57,941 nt of DNA from Actinomycetota bacterium (lineage in GTDB: Bacteria > Actinomycetota > CADDZG01 > WHSQ01). Under the pieces are notes generated by a model. It did not search any database, was not told the DNA's origin, and was given only the letters and a program-made list of their open reading frames with translations. Numbering within the stretch: the stretch's first letter is position 1; every line of letters begins with the position of its first letter. Shown here one piece after another: positions 8,681 through 17,058 of the stretch. The stretch covers positions 1 to 57,941 of the forward strand of contig JACDAL010000069.1 in assembly GCA_013695465.1 (NCBI GenBank). Direction: 5' to 3'. Both the position numbers and the translations under genes were made by a program.

Positions 8681-8760
8681 CCGGTAGTCAAACGCGCGTA
8701 TTGGACGATCGAGTACCGATCCGGTAGTCAAACGCGCGAAATGGACGATCGAGAACCGTG
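8681..8760 (+). repeat. Family 2 repeat, tandem pair of 40-bp units
   Basis: Units 8681-8720 and 8721-8760 share 35 of 40 positions. Each begins CCGGTAGTCAAACGCGCG and continues with TGGACGATCGAG. The same element occurs in inverse orientation, again as a pair 40 nt apart, at 32460-32528. No strong hairpin is evident within a unit. It lies just after the apt stop and before the rel promoter. Confidence 0.9.
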
Positions 8761-8823
8761 GAGCCGTGCCAGAGACGGGAGCCTCTAACCCGAGAACGCA
8801 AGGTCACAACCCGTCCCGGCCCC

Positions 8824-8829
8824 TACAAT
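8824..8829 (+). promoter_or_regulatory. Putative -10 element giving a leaderless rel transcript
   Basis: TACAAT ends 5 nt before the ATG at 8835, which would place the transcription start on or within a base or two of the start codon. There is no Shine-Dalgarno sequence upstream of that ATG. The -35 region is weak. Leaderless mRNAs are frequent in actinobacteria, which supports this reading. Confidence 0.5.
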
Positions 8830-8834
8830 GGGCT

Positions 8835-11111
8835 ATGGATTCGATTCAGGAGCGGGCCGAGAGGCAGCCGGCGCCGGACCAGACATCGGCTCGAGGCGTC
8901 AAAGCGGTGCTGCGCCGTGTCCGCCCGGCCCGCCAAGCCGGCGATCCGGGCTTCGAACAGCTTCTCAAGGAGTTCCGGCAGCACCGTCCTCGCAGCTCCA
9001 CCAAGCTCATCGAACGTGCCTTCGAGATCGCCGAGTCCGCCCACGCGGGACAGGTTCGCAAGTCGGGCGACCCCTTCATTTCCCATCCTATGAGCGTCGC
9101 CACCATCTGCGCCGAGCTAGGGCTTGATGAGACAACGATTGCAGCCGCCCTGCTGCACGACTCTGTCGAGGACACTGAGTTGAGCCTCGTCGACATCGAA
9201 CGGGAGATCGGCTACGCGGTCACGTTGTTGATCGACGGAGTCACCAAGCTCGACCGGATTCGCTTCCGCACGGCCGAGCAGGCGCGCGCCGAGAACCTGC
9301 GCAAGATGATGGTGGCGACGGCGCGCGACGTGAGGGTGTTGCTCATAAAGATCGCCGACCGCCTGCACAACATGCGTACGATCGATCCGCTTCGAAGCGA
9401 GCGGCGCGAGCTGATAGCGCGCGAGACGCTCGAGATATACGCGCCGCTGGCTCACAGGCTGGGCATGTACGCGATCAAATGGGAGCTCGAGGATCTCAGC
9501 TTCAAGCAGATGCATCCCAAGCGCTACGACGAGATCTCGGCGTTGGTGCAGCAACGCCAGCCGGAACGTGAGCGAGTCCTGGATCAGGTACGCGACGAGA
9601 TTCTTGCAACACTCAAAGAGGCAAAGATCAGGGCGGAGGTGTCGGGGCGACCGAAGCATCTCTACTCGATCTACGAGAAACTGGTACTGCGCGGCAAGCA
9701 GTTCGAAGACATTTTCGACCTTCTCGGTGTGCGCGTCGTGGTCGACACCGTCAGGGACTGCTACGCCGCGTTGGGCTCGATTCACACGCTCTACACGCCG
9801 GTCCCCAGCCGCTTCAAGGACTACATCGCGATGCCGAAATTCAACATGTATCAGTCCTTGCACACGACGCTCATGGGACCGGGGGGCAGGCCTATAGAGA
9901 TTCAGATCAGGACTCAGGAGATGCACCGCGCCGCTGAATTCGGAATCGCCGCGCATTGGCTCTACAAGGACCAACAGAGAGGCAAGACTCCCGAAGCCGA
10001 GATGGCGTGGTTGAAGCGGGTCATGGACTGGCAGAAGGAATCGATCGACCCGAGTGATTTCATGGAATCACTCAAGATCGATCTCTATGCGGACGAGGCC
10101 TTCGTGTTCACACCCAAGGGGGACGTAATCGCCCTGCCAAGAGGAGCCACGCCACTCGACTTTGCGTACGCCATTCATACCGAGGTCGGCCACAGAACTG
10201 TGGGAGCCCGCGTCAACGGCAGGCTCGTCTCTCTAAGCCACGAGCTCTCCTCGGGCGACTCGGTGGAGATCATCACTTCCAAGGGACATGCGTCGCCCTC
10301 TCGTGACTGGTCGAAGCTCGTGAAAACGCCGCGAGCTCGCAACAAGATCAGGCAGTGGTTCGCGCGCGAGCGTCGTGAGGATGCCTTGGCACAGGGCCGA
10401 GACTCGTTGCTGGCCGCGATCAAAAAGCACGGGTTGCCGGCGGACAAGGTCGCCAAGAGCGACGTCCCCGCGAAGGTAGCGGAGGAGCTCAAGTTCCCGG
10501 ATCTCGATGCCATGTATGTGGCGATAGGGGAGAGCCACCTCTCACCACAGTCGGTCACCACCAGGATCATCCGCATCTTCGATCCGCAGATCGCCCGGGA
10601 AGAAGAAGCGGCTGTTTCGAGTAGGAGGCGTAGGCGGCGAGGGGGCCGCGGCAGGGGCATCATCGTGGAGGGGCACGACGACCTGCTGGTGCGGCTGGCG
10701 CGCTGCTGCACTCCGGTTCCCGGAGATGCGGTCGTCGGCTTTCTGACACGCGGTCGCGGCGTCTCCGTCCATCGGGAGGACTGCTCCAACGCCAAAGCCT
10801 TGCGCGCCCAGGACGATGAGCGTATGGCTCAGGTGTGGTGGGATGAACGCCAGCAGACGACCTTCGTCGCCGCAATTCAGATCGAGGCACTCGACCGCAC
10901 CAAGCTGTTGCGGGACGTCACGACGGCGATTTCCGATCAGGGCATATTCATCCTCTCATCCAGCACTCGCACCGGGCGCGATGGGATCGCCAGCCTCTCG
11001 TACACGTTCGAGCTGGTGGATCCGAGCCAGCTCGATCACGTGCTCCAAGCGATCCGGAGAATCGATTCAGTGTTCGACGCCTACCGGGTCGGTTCGGCGG
11101 CTCACAAGTAG
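8835..11111 (+). CDS. rel: Bifunctional (p)ppGpp synthetase/hydrolase (RelA/SpoT family)
   Basis: This 758-residue stringent-response enzyme makes and degrades (p)ppGpp. The hydrolase domain has LLHDSVEDTEL, the metal-binding HDxxED motif, and RLHNMRT, so hydrolysis should be active. The synthetase domain has GRPKHLYSIYEK and IEIQIRTQEMHRAAEFGIAAHW. TGS (VFTPKGDVIALPRGATPLDFAY) and a C-terminal ACT domain follow. I chose the ATG at 8835 over an upstream in-frame GTG at 8766 because the latter lies in non-conserved, repeat-adjacent sequence and a -10 box falls just before 8835. Confidence 0.96.
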   Translation: MDSIQERAERQPAPDQTSARGVKAVLRRVRPARQAGDPGFEQLLKEFRQHRPRSSTKLIERAFEIAESAHAGQVRKSGDPFISHPMSVATICAELGLDETTIAAALLHDSVEDTELSLVDIEREIGYAVTLLIDGVTKLDRIRFRTAEQARAENLRKMMVATARDVRVLLIKIADRLHNMRTIDPLRSERRELIARETLEIYAPLAHRLGMYAIKWELEDLSFKQMHPKRYDEISALVQQRQPERERVLDQVRDEILATLKEAKIRAEVSGRPKHLYSIYEKLVLRGKQFEDIFDLLGVRVVVDTVRDCYAALGSIHTLYTPVPSRFKDYIAMPKFNMYQSLHTTLMGPGGRPIEIQIRTQEMHRAAEFGIAAHWLYKDQQRGKTPEAEMAWLKRVMDWQKESIDPSDFMESLKIDLYADEAFVFTPKGDVIALPRGATPLDFAYAIHTEVGHRTVGARVNGRLVSLSHELSSGDSVEIITSKGHASPSRDWSKLVKTPRARNKIRQWFARERREDALAQGRDSLLAAIKKHGLPADKVAKSDVPAKVAEELKFPDLDAMYVAIGESHLSPQSVTTRIIRIFDPQIAREEEAAVSSRRRRRRGGRGRGIIVEGHDDLLVRLARCCTPVPGDAVVGFLTRGRGVSVHREDCSNAKALRAQDDERMAQVWWDERQQTTFVAAIQIEALDRTKLLRDVTTAISDQGIFILSSSTRTGRDGIASLSYTFELVDPSQLDHVLQAIRRIDSVFDAYRVGSAAHK

Positions 11112-11118
11112 GTTGGAG

Positions 11119-12873
11119 GTGACCAAACCCTCTGTAAGGGTTGTGCTCGGCTTGTGTGCGCTCCTGCTGGTGCTGCCGGGATGCGAGCGCGAGACCTTCT
11201 CCCTGCCCCCGGCTCAAGACGTGGCTTCGGACTTCGTGGAAGCCTGGGACGAGCGCGATTTCAAGTCGATGCGCGCGCTGCTCGACCAGAAGAAGCGGAG
11301 GTCTTGGAAAGCCCGGCGTATTCAGGGCGTGATGCGTAGCGCACTTCGCTCGGGGTGGATCACGCGCTACGACGTCGAGCTGCGCGAGGCGGTGGAGGAG
11401 CCGGACATCTCCTCAGCGGAGCAGCTGCGCCAGGCCTCTGAGGTGACGGCTGAGGCGCCCTACGCGATCACTTATCGGTCGCGCGCCGCGCCCAGACCGG
11501 TAGCGCTCGCCGGGAGTCTGCAGCTCGTGTACGACAAGAAAGCCACCGAGTGGAGCGTCCGGTGGGCGAAGTCGGCGTTATGGCCTCAGACACCGCATGC
11601 CTCTGGTTTCGGAGTAGGGGTGCGCTGGCCCCGGAGGGCCGCGATAAAAGACCGCTCCGGTCGCCCGCTGGCGCGTGGCGGAGGCTTGGCCCGCAGTTAC
11701 CCGCAGGGGGCCGTTGCCGGGAGCACCCTCGGGCACATCGGCAGGCTCTCAGACCGTGACCTCAGCGGCCTGCCCGACTACTACCGGACGGGCGACCTCG
11801 CCGGCGCCTCGGGCCTCGAGGCTGCGTATGAGGCGAGGCTGGCCGGAATCCCCAGCGCGCGGCTCTCTCTGAGGGACGCGCAGGGCCGCGTTCTGCAGAC
11901 CCTGGGCCGCAAGAGAGGGCGGCCCGGACGAGCCGTTCAGACCACTCTGGATGTGGAAGTGCAGCGCGCTGCCGAGAACGCCTACGGCGGCACCGTGGGG
12001 GGCGCGGTGGTGGTCGAGCCCGATTCGGGCAACCTGCTGGCAGTGGTGTCGTCATCCTCCTTCGATCCCAACAACTACGTGGGCGCGGCCGAGGTCGAGC
12101 CCTTCAATCGCGCACTGTCGGGGCTCTACCCACCGGGGTCCTCGATGAAGGTCGTTACCGCGTCGGCGGCTCTGGATGATGGAACGGTCTCGCCCCGGAC
12201 CACGGTCACGGGCCCCAAGAACTACAAGGGAGTCGTCAACTTCGAGTCGGGGGAGTTCGGCTCGATCCCCTTCTCGGATGCGGTGCGCTACAGCGTCAAT
12301 ACCGCCTTCGCACAGGTGGCCGAGGATCTCGGAGCATCAAAGCTCACCCGCTATGCCGATTCGTTCGGCTTCAACCGCCGGCCGCGCCTGGGAGTCTCGG
12401 CGGCCCGCTCGTCCTTCCCCCGTCCCGAGGAGCTGTGGGACTTGATGTGGGGCTCGATAGGCCAGGCCCAGGTGTTGGCAACGCCCATGCAGATGTCCAC
12501 AGTCGCAGCCACGATCGCAAATGATGGCAGGAGGATGGCGCCGCGTGTCTCCTTTCTGCTGCCGAGAAACGGGGAGCGGGTCGTGTCTCGCCGCACCGCA
12601 GCCCAGATGAACGAGATGATGCAGGCGGTGGTTACTTCGGGCACCGGGGTAGGGGCTCAGGTCCCGGGAGTTGCGGTGGCAGGCAAGACGGGGACCGCGG
12701 AGGTGGACGTGGCCGGCGTACGCAAGAACCACGCCTGGTTCGTTGCCTTCGCCCCTGCTTCCGATCCCAAGGTGGCGATCGGTTTGGTGTCCGAGTACGG
12801 AGGAGTGGGCGGCCAGGTCGCGGCCCCCCTGGCGGGCCGCATACTCGAGGCCGTGCTCCCGCTCGTCCCATGA
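11119..12873 (+). CDS. MecA-like class B penicillin-binding lipoprotein (NTF2-like domain plus transpeptidase)
   Basis: This 584-residue D,D-transpeptidase should cross-link peptidoglycan outside the membrane. The N-terminus RVVLGLCALLLVLPGC has a lipobox with C22. An NTF2-like MecA-N domain follows (AQDVASDFVEAWDERDFKSM and on to about 150), then a PBP dimerisation region, then the catalytic domain with S341-x-x-K344 (GSSMK), the SVN motif and KTGTAE. All catalytic motifs are intact. The start is GTG 11119 or TTG 11113, both just after the rel stop. It overlaps dtd by ATGA. Confidence 0.9.
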   Translation: MTKPSVRVVLGLCALLLVLPGCERETFSLPPAQDVASDFVEAWDERDFKSMRALLDQKKRRSWKARRIQGVMRSALRSGWITRYDVELREAVEEPDISSAEQLRQASEVTAEAPYAITYRSRAAPRPVALAGSLQLVYDKKATEWSVRWAKSALWPQTPHASGFGVGVRWPRRAAIKDRSGRPLARGGGLARSYPQGAVAGSTLGHIGRLSDRDLSGLPDYYRTGDLAGASGLEAAYEARLAGIPSARLSLRDAQGRVLQTLGRKRGRPGRAVQTTLDVEVQRAAENAYGGTVGGAVVVEPDSGNLLAVVSSSSFDPNNYVGAAEVEPFNRALSGLYPPGSSMKVVTASAALDDGTVSPRTTVTGPKNYKGVVNFESGEFGSIPFSDAVRYSVNTAFAQVAEDLGASKLTRYADSFGFNRRPRLGVSAARSSFPRPEELWDLMWGSIGQAQVLATPMQMSTVAATIANDGRRMAPRVSFLLPRNGERVVSRRTAAQMNEMMQAVVTSGTGVGAQVPGVAVAGKTGTAEVDVAGVRKNHAWFVAFAPASDPKVAIGLVSEYGGVGGQVAAPLAGRILEAVLPLVP

Positions 12874-13319
12874 GGGCGGTGGTTCAGCGCTCGGGAGAGG
12901 CCCGCGTCGAGGTTTCGGGCAATGTCGTCGGCGCCATCTCCTCAGGCGTAGTGGTTCTGCTCGGCATCACCGCCACGGACGGGGACAAGGAGGCGCGCTG
13001 GCTCGCAGACAAGGTTTCGAACCTGCGCATCTTCAATGACGACGAAGGAAAGATGAACCGCTCGCTGCTGGATGTCTCCGGCGAGTTGCTGCTGGTGTCC
13101 CAATTCACGCTCTACGGAGACGCCCGCCGCGGCCGCCGGCCGTCGTTCATCACCGCCGCCCAGGGGCTCGAGGCGAGGGCGGTCTACGAGCGTTCGATCG
13201 AGGCCTTCACGGCTCTCGGGGTCAGGACCGCGACGGGCGAGTTCGGGGCCGAAATGGACCTGTCCCTGACCAACAGGGGGCCGACGACGATCCTGCTGGA
13301 CAGCGACAAGACCTTCTAG
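12870..13319 (+). CDS. dtd: D-aminoacyl-tRNA deacylase
   Basis: This 149-residue enzyme removes D-amino acids (and glycine) mischarged onto tRNA. The cross-subunit motifs are SQFTLYGD and NRGPTTILLDS; the family signature is NxGP. The length is normal. It is coupled to the upstream penicillin-binding protein by an ATGA overlap, a pairing that joins D-amino-acid proofreading with a user of D-Ala-containing stems. Whether this is functional or incidental is not shown. Confidence 0.95.
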   Translation: MRAVVQRSGEARVEVSGNVVGAISSGVVVLLGITATDGDKEARWLADKVSNLRIFNDDEGKMNRSLLDVSGELLLVSQFTLYGDARRGRRPSFITAAQGLEARAVYERSIEAFTALGVRTATGEFGAEMDLSLTNRGPTTILLDSDKTF

Positions 13320-13480
13320 CCGATCTCCAGCGGACTCCCGACGACAACCCCCGCCCGCGTCCACAATTCACGTTCTCTCCTATGATCGCCTGGGCGGCTC
13401 GTCCAGACGACCGATATCTCCCCAAGTCGGCAGAACGCCGCATTGGAATGATCGCTTGAAGTCCTTAAGAGGAGGAGCCA

Positions 13481-13843
13481 ATGAGGGCAAGGATGCTGAT
13501 CGGGGCGGCGGCCGTCGCCCTTGTGCTGGGTGCTTGCGGTGGAGGCGACGAAGGGGGCGGGGATGGCGGGGGCGGAGGCGGGGGCGGCGTGACGCTCAGC
13601 GCCCAGGACAACTCCTTTTCGCCGAGCGAGCTGGCCGTGCCCTCCGGCGAGGTCACCGTCGAGTTCACCAACGACGGCGAGAACACACACACCTTCACCT
13701 CGGAAGATGCGGGGTTCGACTCCGGCAACGTGGAACCGGGAGCGTCGAAGTCCGTCACGTTCGAGGCCCCCGACGGCGCCACCGCGTTCGAGTGCAGCAT
13801 TCATGGGTCCTCGGGCATGACCGGAGAGATCGTCCCCGAGTAG
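13481..13843 (+). CDS. Plastocyanin-like cupredoxin lipoprotein
   Basis: This 120-residue secreted copper protein has signal peptide LIGAAAVALVLGAC with a lipobox cysteine at about residue 19, then an unusually pure Gly/Asp linker (about 20-36) that tethers a single cupredoxin domain. The type 1 copper ligands appear intact: H in NTHTF, then C, H and M in FECSIHGSSGM. It is probably an electron carrier on the outer face of the membrane. The AAGAGGAGG ribosome-binding site fixes the ATG. The 161-nt gap after dtd holds nothing I recognise. Confidence 0.88.
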   Translation: MRARMLIGAAAVALVLGACGGGDEGGGDGGGGGGGGVTLSAQDNSFSPSELAVPSGEVTVEFTNDGENTHTFTSEDAGFDSGNVEPGASKSVTFEAPDGATAFECSIHGSSGMTGEIVPE

Positions 13844-13869
13844 TCCGGGCCGGGCTGCGTCGAGGTTCG

Positions 13870-13902
13870 GTACGAAACGGAGGCTATAGGCGCGTTTCGT
13901 AC
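13870..13902. repeat. Perfect 10-bp inverted repeat between convergent genes
   Basis: GTACGAAACG (13870-13879) and CGTTTCGTAC (13893-13902) flank a 13-nt loop. It lies between the cupredoxin (+) and aspS (-) 3' ends. Neither strand has a T-run right after the stem, though the - strand has TTTT just before it. It could be a bidirectional end signal without U-tract or a protein-binding site. Confidence 0.6.
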
Positions 13903-13932
13903 AAAAGTTGGTGACAAAGGAGGTTCCAGGAA

Positions 13933-15720
13933 CTAGGTCGGGCCCGGCGGTTTCAGAGCCAGGTGCAGCGCCTCCAGTTGGTCCGCGTCCACAGGGGCCG
14001 GGGCCCCGGTGAGCGGGTCCGCCGCGCTCTGCGTCTTGGGAAAGGCGATGACCTCCCTGATGTTGTCCTCGCCGGCCGCCAGTGCCACGATCCTGTCGAT
14101 GCCGGGAGCGATCCCGCCGTGGGGCGGCGGCCCGAAGGCGAACGCGTCCAGCAGGAAACCGAAGCGCGCCTGGGCCTCCTCTTTGGAGATACCCAGTGCG
14201 GCGAGCACCCGCTCCTGCAGCGCGCGGTCGTGGATCCTGATGCTGCCCGAGGCCAGCTCCCAGCCGTTGAGCGTGATGTCGTAGGCCTTCGAGAGAACCT
14301 TCTCGGGGGCACTCTCCAAGTAGTCGACGGTGTCCGGCGTGATCCCTGTGAAGGGGTGGTGGATTGCGGTCCATGCCCCCGCGGCCTCGTCTCGCTCGAA
14401 CCAGGGGAAGTCGACTATCCAGGCGAACTTCCACGCCTCGGGATCAGCGCGCGCCCGCTCGGGAACGAGCCCAAGGTGCTTGCCCAGGCGATTGCGCATC
14501 GAGCCCAACACCCTGTCGACGACCTCGGCGTGCCCATCGGCCACGATGAGGATCAGGTCCCCCGCTTTGGCCGCCGCGGCCCGGGGAAGCTCTCGGTGCT
14601 CGTCTTCGGAGAGAAACTTCTCGACCGGCGAGCGCAGCCCCTCGTCGGCGACGGCAATCCACACCAGCCCTCCCGCCCCCAGTGCCTTGGCCTCCTCCAC
14701 CAAGGCGTCGATCTGCTTGCGTGGCATCCCGCCCTGTGAACCCAGGACGATGGCCTTGACCGCGCCCCCCTCCTCCTTGCCCGCCTGGAAGACCCTGAAC
14801 TCGGTCTGCTGAAGCGCCCCCGACAGGTCGGTGAGCTCCATGCCGAAGCGAAGGTCGGGCTTGTCGGTGCCGAAGCGGGCCATCGACTCGGCGAAGGTCA
14901 GACGAACAAAGTCCTGCAGCTCGGCCCCCAGTACCTCGGCCCACACCTGCTTGAACATCGCCTCGGTGACGGCCAGCACGTCCTCACGATCGACGAAGCT
15001 CATCTCCACATCGAGCTGCGTGAAGTCGGGCTGGCGGTCGGCCCTCAAGTCCTCGTCCCTGAAACAGCGCACGATCTGGTAGTAGCGGTCGAGACCCGCC
15101 ACCATCAGGAGCTGCTTGAAGAGCTGCGGTGACTGCGGCAGCGCGTAGAAGGAGCCGGGGTGAAGTCGGGCAGGCACGAGATAATCGCGGGCTCCTTCCG
15201 GGGTGGCTCGAGTCAGCATCGGCGTCTCGACCTCGGTGAAGCCGTGAGCGTCATAGAAGCGCCTGATCGAAGACACGATGGCGTGGCGCAGCTGGAGATT
15301 CGACTGCATGCGGGTACGTCTGAGGTCGAGGTAGCGATACTTCAGACGCAGCATTTCCTCGACGTCGTGATGCTCGTCCACCTGGAACGGTGGCGTGGCG
15401 CTTACCGACAGCACCTCGAGCGAGGTCGCTGCGACCTCGATCTCCCCGGTGGCCAGTGCCTCGTTGGTGGTCCCCTCCTTGCGCCGCCTGACCTCGCCCT
15501 CGACGCGCACACAGAACTCCGAGCGCAGCCCCTCCGCGGCCCCCTGCAGTGCGGGGGCCTCCGAGAAGTTGAAGACGACCTGGACGAGCCCGGCTACGTC
15601 GCGCAGGTCGATGAAGATCACACCGCCGTGGTCGCGGCGGGTATGCACCCAGCCGCACAGCGCGACCGGGGCGCCCTCGTCGGTGGTTCGCAGGTCTCCG
15701 CAGCGATGCGACCTCATCAT
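13933..15720 (-). CDS. aspS: Aspartyl-tRNA synthetase
   Basis: This 595-residue class IIb synthetase charges tRNA-Asp. The N-terminal OB-fold anticodon-binding domain includes ALCGWVHTRRDHGGVIFIDL. The catalytic core has motif 2 FRDEDLRADRQPDFTQLD and motif 3 GIAPGIDRIVAL. The bacterial GAD insertion holds GMPRKQIDALVEEAKALGAG. The frame is open well upstream, but MMRSHRCGDL is the family-typical N-terminus. The ATGATGA overlap with the hisS stop (15717-15720) supports the start at 15720 or 15717. Whether it also charges tRNA-Asn is not readable from sequence alone. Confidence 0.96.
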   Translation of the reverse strand: MMRSHRCGDLRTTDEGAPVALCGWVHTRRDHGGVIFIDLRDVAGLVQVVFNFSEAPALQGAAEGLRSEFCVRVEGEVRRRKEGTTNEALATGEIEVAATSLEVLSVSATPPFQVDEHHDVEEMLRLKYRYLDLRRTRMQSNLQLRHAIVSSIRRFYDAHGFTEVETPMLTRATPEGARDYLVPARLHPGSFYALPQSPQLFKQLLMVAGLDRYYQIVRCFRDEDLRADRQPDFTQLDVEMSFVDREDVLAVTEAMFKQVWAEVLGAELQDFVRLTFAESMARFGTDKPDLRFGMELTDLSGALQQTEFRVFQAGKEEGGAVKAIVLGSQGGMPRKQIDALVEEAKALGAGGLVWIAVADEGLRSPVEKFLSEDEHRELPRAAAAKAGDLILIVADGHAEVVDRVLGSMRNRLGKHLGLVPERARADPEAWKFAWIVDFPWFERDEAAGAWTAIHHPFTGITPDTVDYLESAPEKVLSKAYDITLNGWELASGSIRIHDRALQERVLAALGISKEEAQARFGFLLDAFAFGPPPHGGIAPGIDRIVALAAGEDNIREVIAFPKTQSAADPLTGAPAPVDADQLEALHLALKPPGPT

Positions 15721-16976
15721 GGCGCAAGCCTCTTTTCGAGCTGGTGCCAGGGCACCTGCTCTTGCTCCTGAGTGCGGAGGTTCTTGAGGCCGGCGCGGCG
15801 TTCCCGCAGCTCCTCGTCGCCCAGGATCACGGCCCACGTCGCCCCCGAGCGGACCGCGTCCTTCATCTGGCCCTTGAGACCCCGCCTCGAGTGATCGAGG
15901 TCGCACCCGACGCCCGCGGAGCGCAGCGACGACGCCAGCATTAGCGCCTCACGGCGGGCCTCGTCTGAAAGAGCGACGATATAGACGCCGACCAGGGAGG
16001 GAGCGCTCGGCCCCGTGCGCGCCAGCAACAGCCGCTCGACGCCGCAGGCGAACCCGATGCCCCCCAGCTCGGGGCCCCCCAGCGCTTGACTGAGCCCGTC
16101 GTAACGGCCCCCTCCGCACAGCGCGCTCTGGGAGCCGAGGTTCGAGGAAACCCATTCGAACGCGGTGCGGGTGTAGAAGTCGAGGCCCCTGACCAGACGG
16201 GGCTCGAGCTCGAAGTCGAGCTCGAGGTCGGTGAGCAGGTCCTGAACTCGCTGGAAATGGTCGCGGCAAGCGTCGCAGAGGTGGCTGGTTATCAGCGGAG
16301 CGTCCTCCAGAGCGGCGATGGTGGAGGGCTCCTTGGAGTCGAACGAGCGCAGCGGGTTGGTCTCTGCGCGCTGCCGGTCCGGCTCGGCGAGATCAGAGGA
16401 GTGCGCTCGAAGGAACGATCGCAGCTTGTCGAGATAGCCGCCTCGGCACGATTCGGACGGGTGTCCTATCGAGTTCAGTAGCAGGCGCGGCTCGGTCTCG
16501 GCGTTCAAGAGGAAGCGATGGCCCAGCTCGATGACCTCGGCGTCGATCGAGGGCTCGAGGCTGCCGATGGCCTCGATACCCACCTGGAAGAAGGCCCGGT
16601 AGCGGCCCTTCTGGGGGCGCTCCTGGCGGAACATCGCGCTCGAGTAGCACAGCTTGAGCGGCAGGGGGCCGCGCTGCAGCGAGTGTTCGAGCACCATCCG
16701 CATGACTGCAGCGGTTCCCTCGGGCCGCAGGGTGAGTGAGCGGCCTCCCTGATCCGAGAACGTGTACATCTGCTTGTGGACGACCTCCGAGCCCTCGCCC
16801 ACGCCGCGGGCAAACACCTCTGTGTGCTCGAACGCGGGGGTCTCCACTGGGGCATATCCGGCGCGCTCGAAGGAATCGATTGCGAGCCGGGATAGCGCCT
16901 GCCACTCCCACGACTCCGGGGGCAGGAGGTCGCGTGTCCCCGGCGGCGCGCGAAAACTTATCCGGCGATCGGGCAT
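15717..16976 (-). CDS. hisS: Histidyl-tRNA synthetase
   Basis: This 419-residue class IIa synthetase begins with PPGTRDLLPPE. Motif 1 is in the segment around YAPVETPAFEHTEVF, motif 2 in SSAMFRQERPQKGRYRAF, the histidine-specific motifs are LVRGLDFYTRTAFEW and GGGRYDGL, and motif 3 is GIGFACGVERLLL. A C-terminal anticodon-binding domain follows (DLDHSRRGLKGQMKDA). It is the first gene of a hisS-aspS operon and diverges from the transketolase pair, so promoters for both must lie in about 16977-17058. Confidence 0.96.
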   Translation of the reverse strand: MPDRRISFRAPPGTRDLLPPESWEWQALSRLAIDSFERAGYAPVETPAFEHTEVFARGVGEGSEVVHKQMYTFSDQGGRSLTLRPEGTAAVMRMVLEHSLQRGPLPLKLCYSSAMFRQERPQKGRYRAFFQVGIEAIGSLEPSIDAEVIELGHRFLLNAETEPRLLLNSIGHPSESCRGGYLDKLRSFLRAHSSDLAEPDRQRAETNPLRSFDSKEPSTIAALEDAPLITSHLCDACRDHFQRVQDLLTDLELDFELEPRLVRGLDFYTRTAFEWVSSNLGSQSALCGGGRYDGLSQALGGPELGGIGFACGVERLLLARTGPSAPSLVGVYIVALSDEARREALMLASSLRSAGVGCDLDHSRRGLKGQMKDAVRSGATWAVILGDEELRERRAGLKNLRTQEQEQVPWHQLEKRLAP

Positions 16977-17058
16977 GACGGCATCCTAAGGGGGGCCTCC
17001 ATCCCTCCCGTCCTGTGGTTGGATGGAGAACAACCTTCGAAGGAAAGTTGGGAGGCAC

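Noticed and set aside
8681-8760. Two 40-bp near-identical units read as a mini CRISPR array
   Set aside because: The units are directly adjacent with no unique spacers, only two copies occur, and no cas gene is present.
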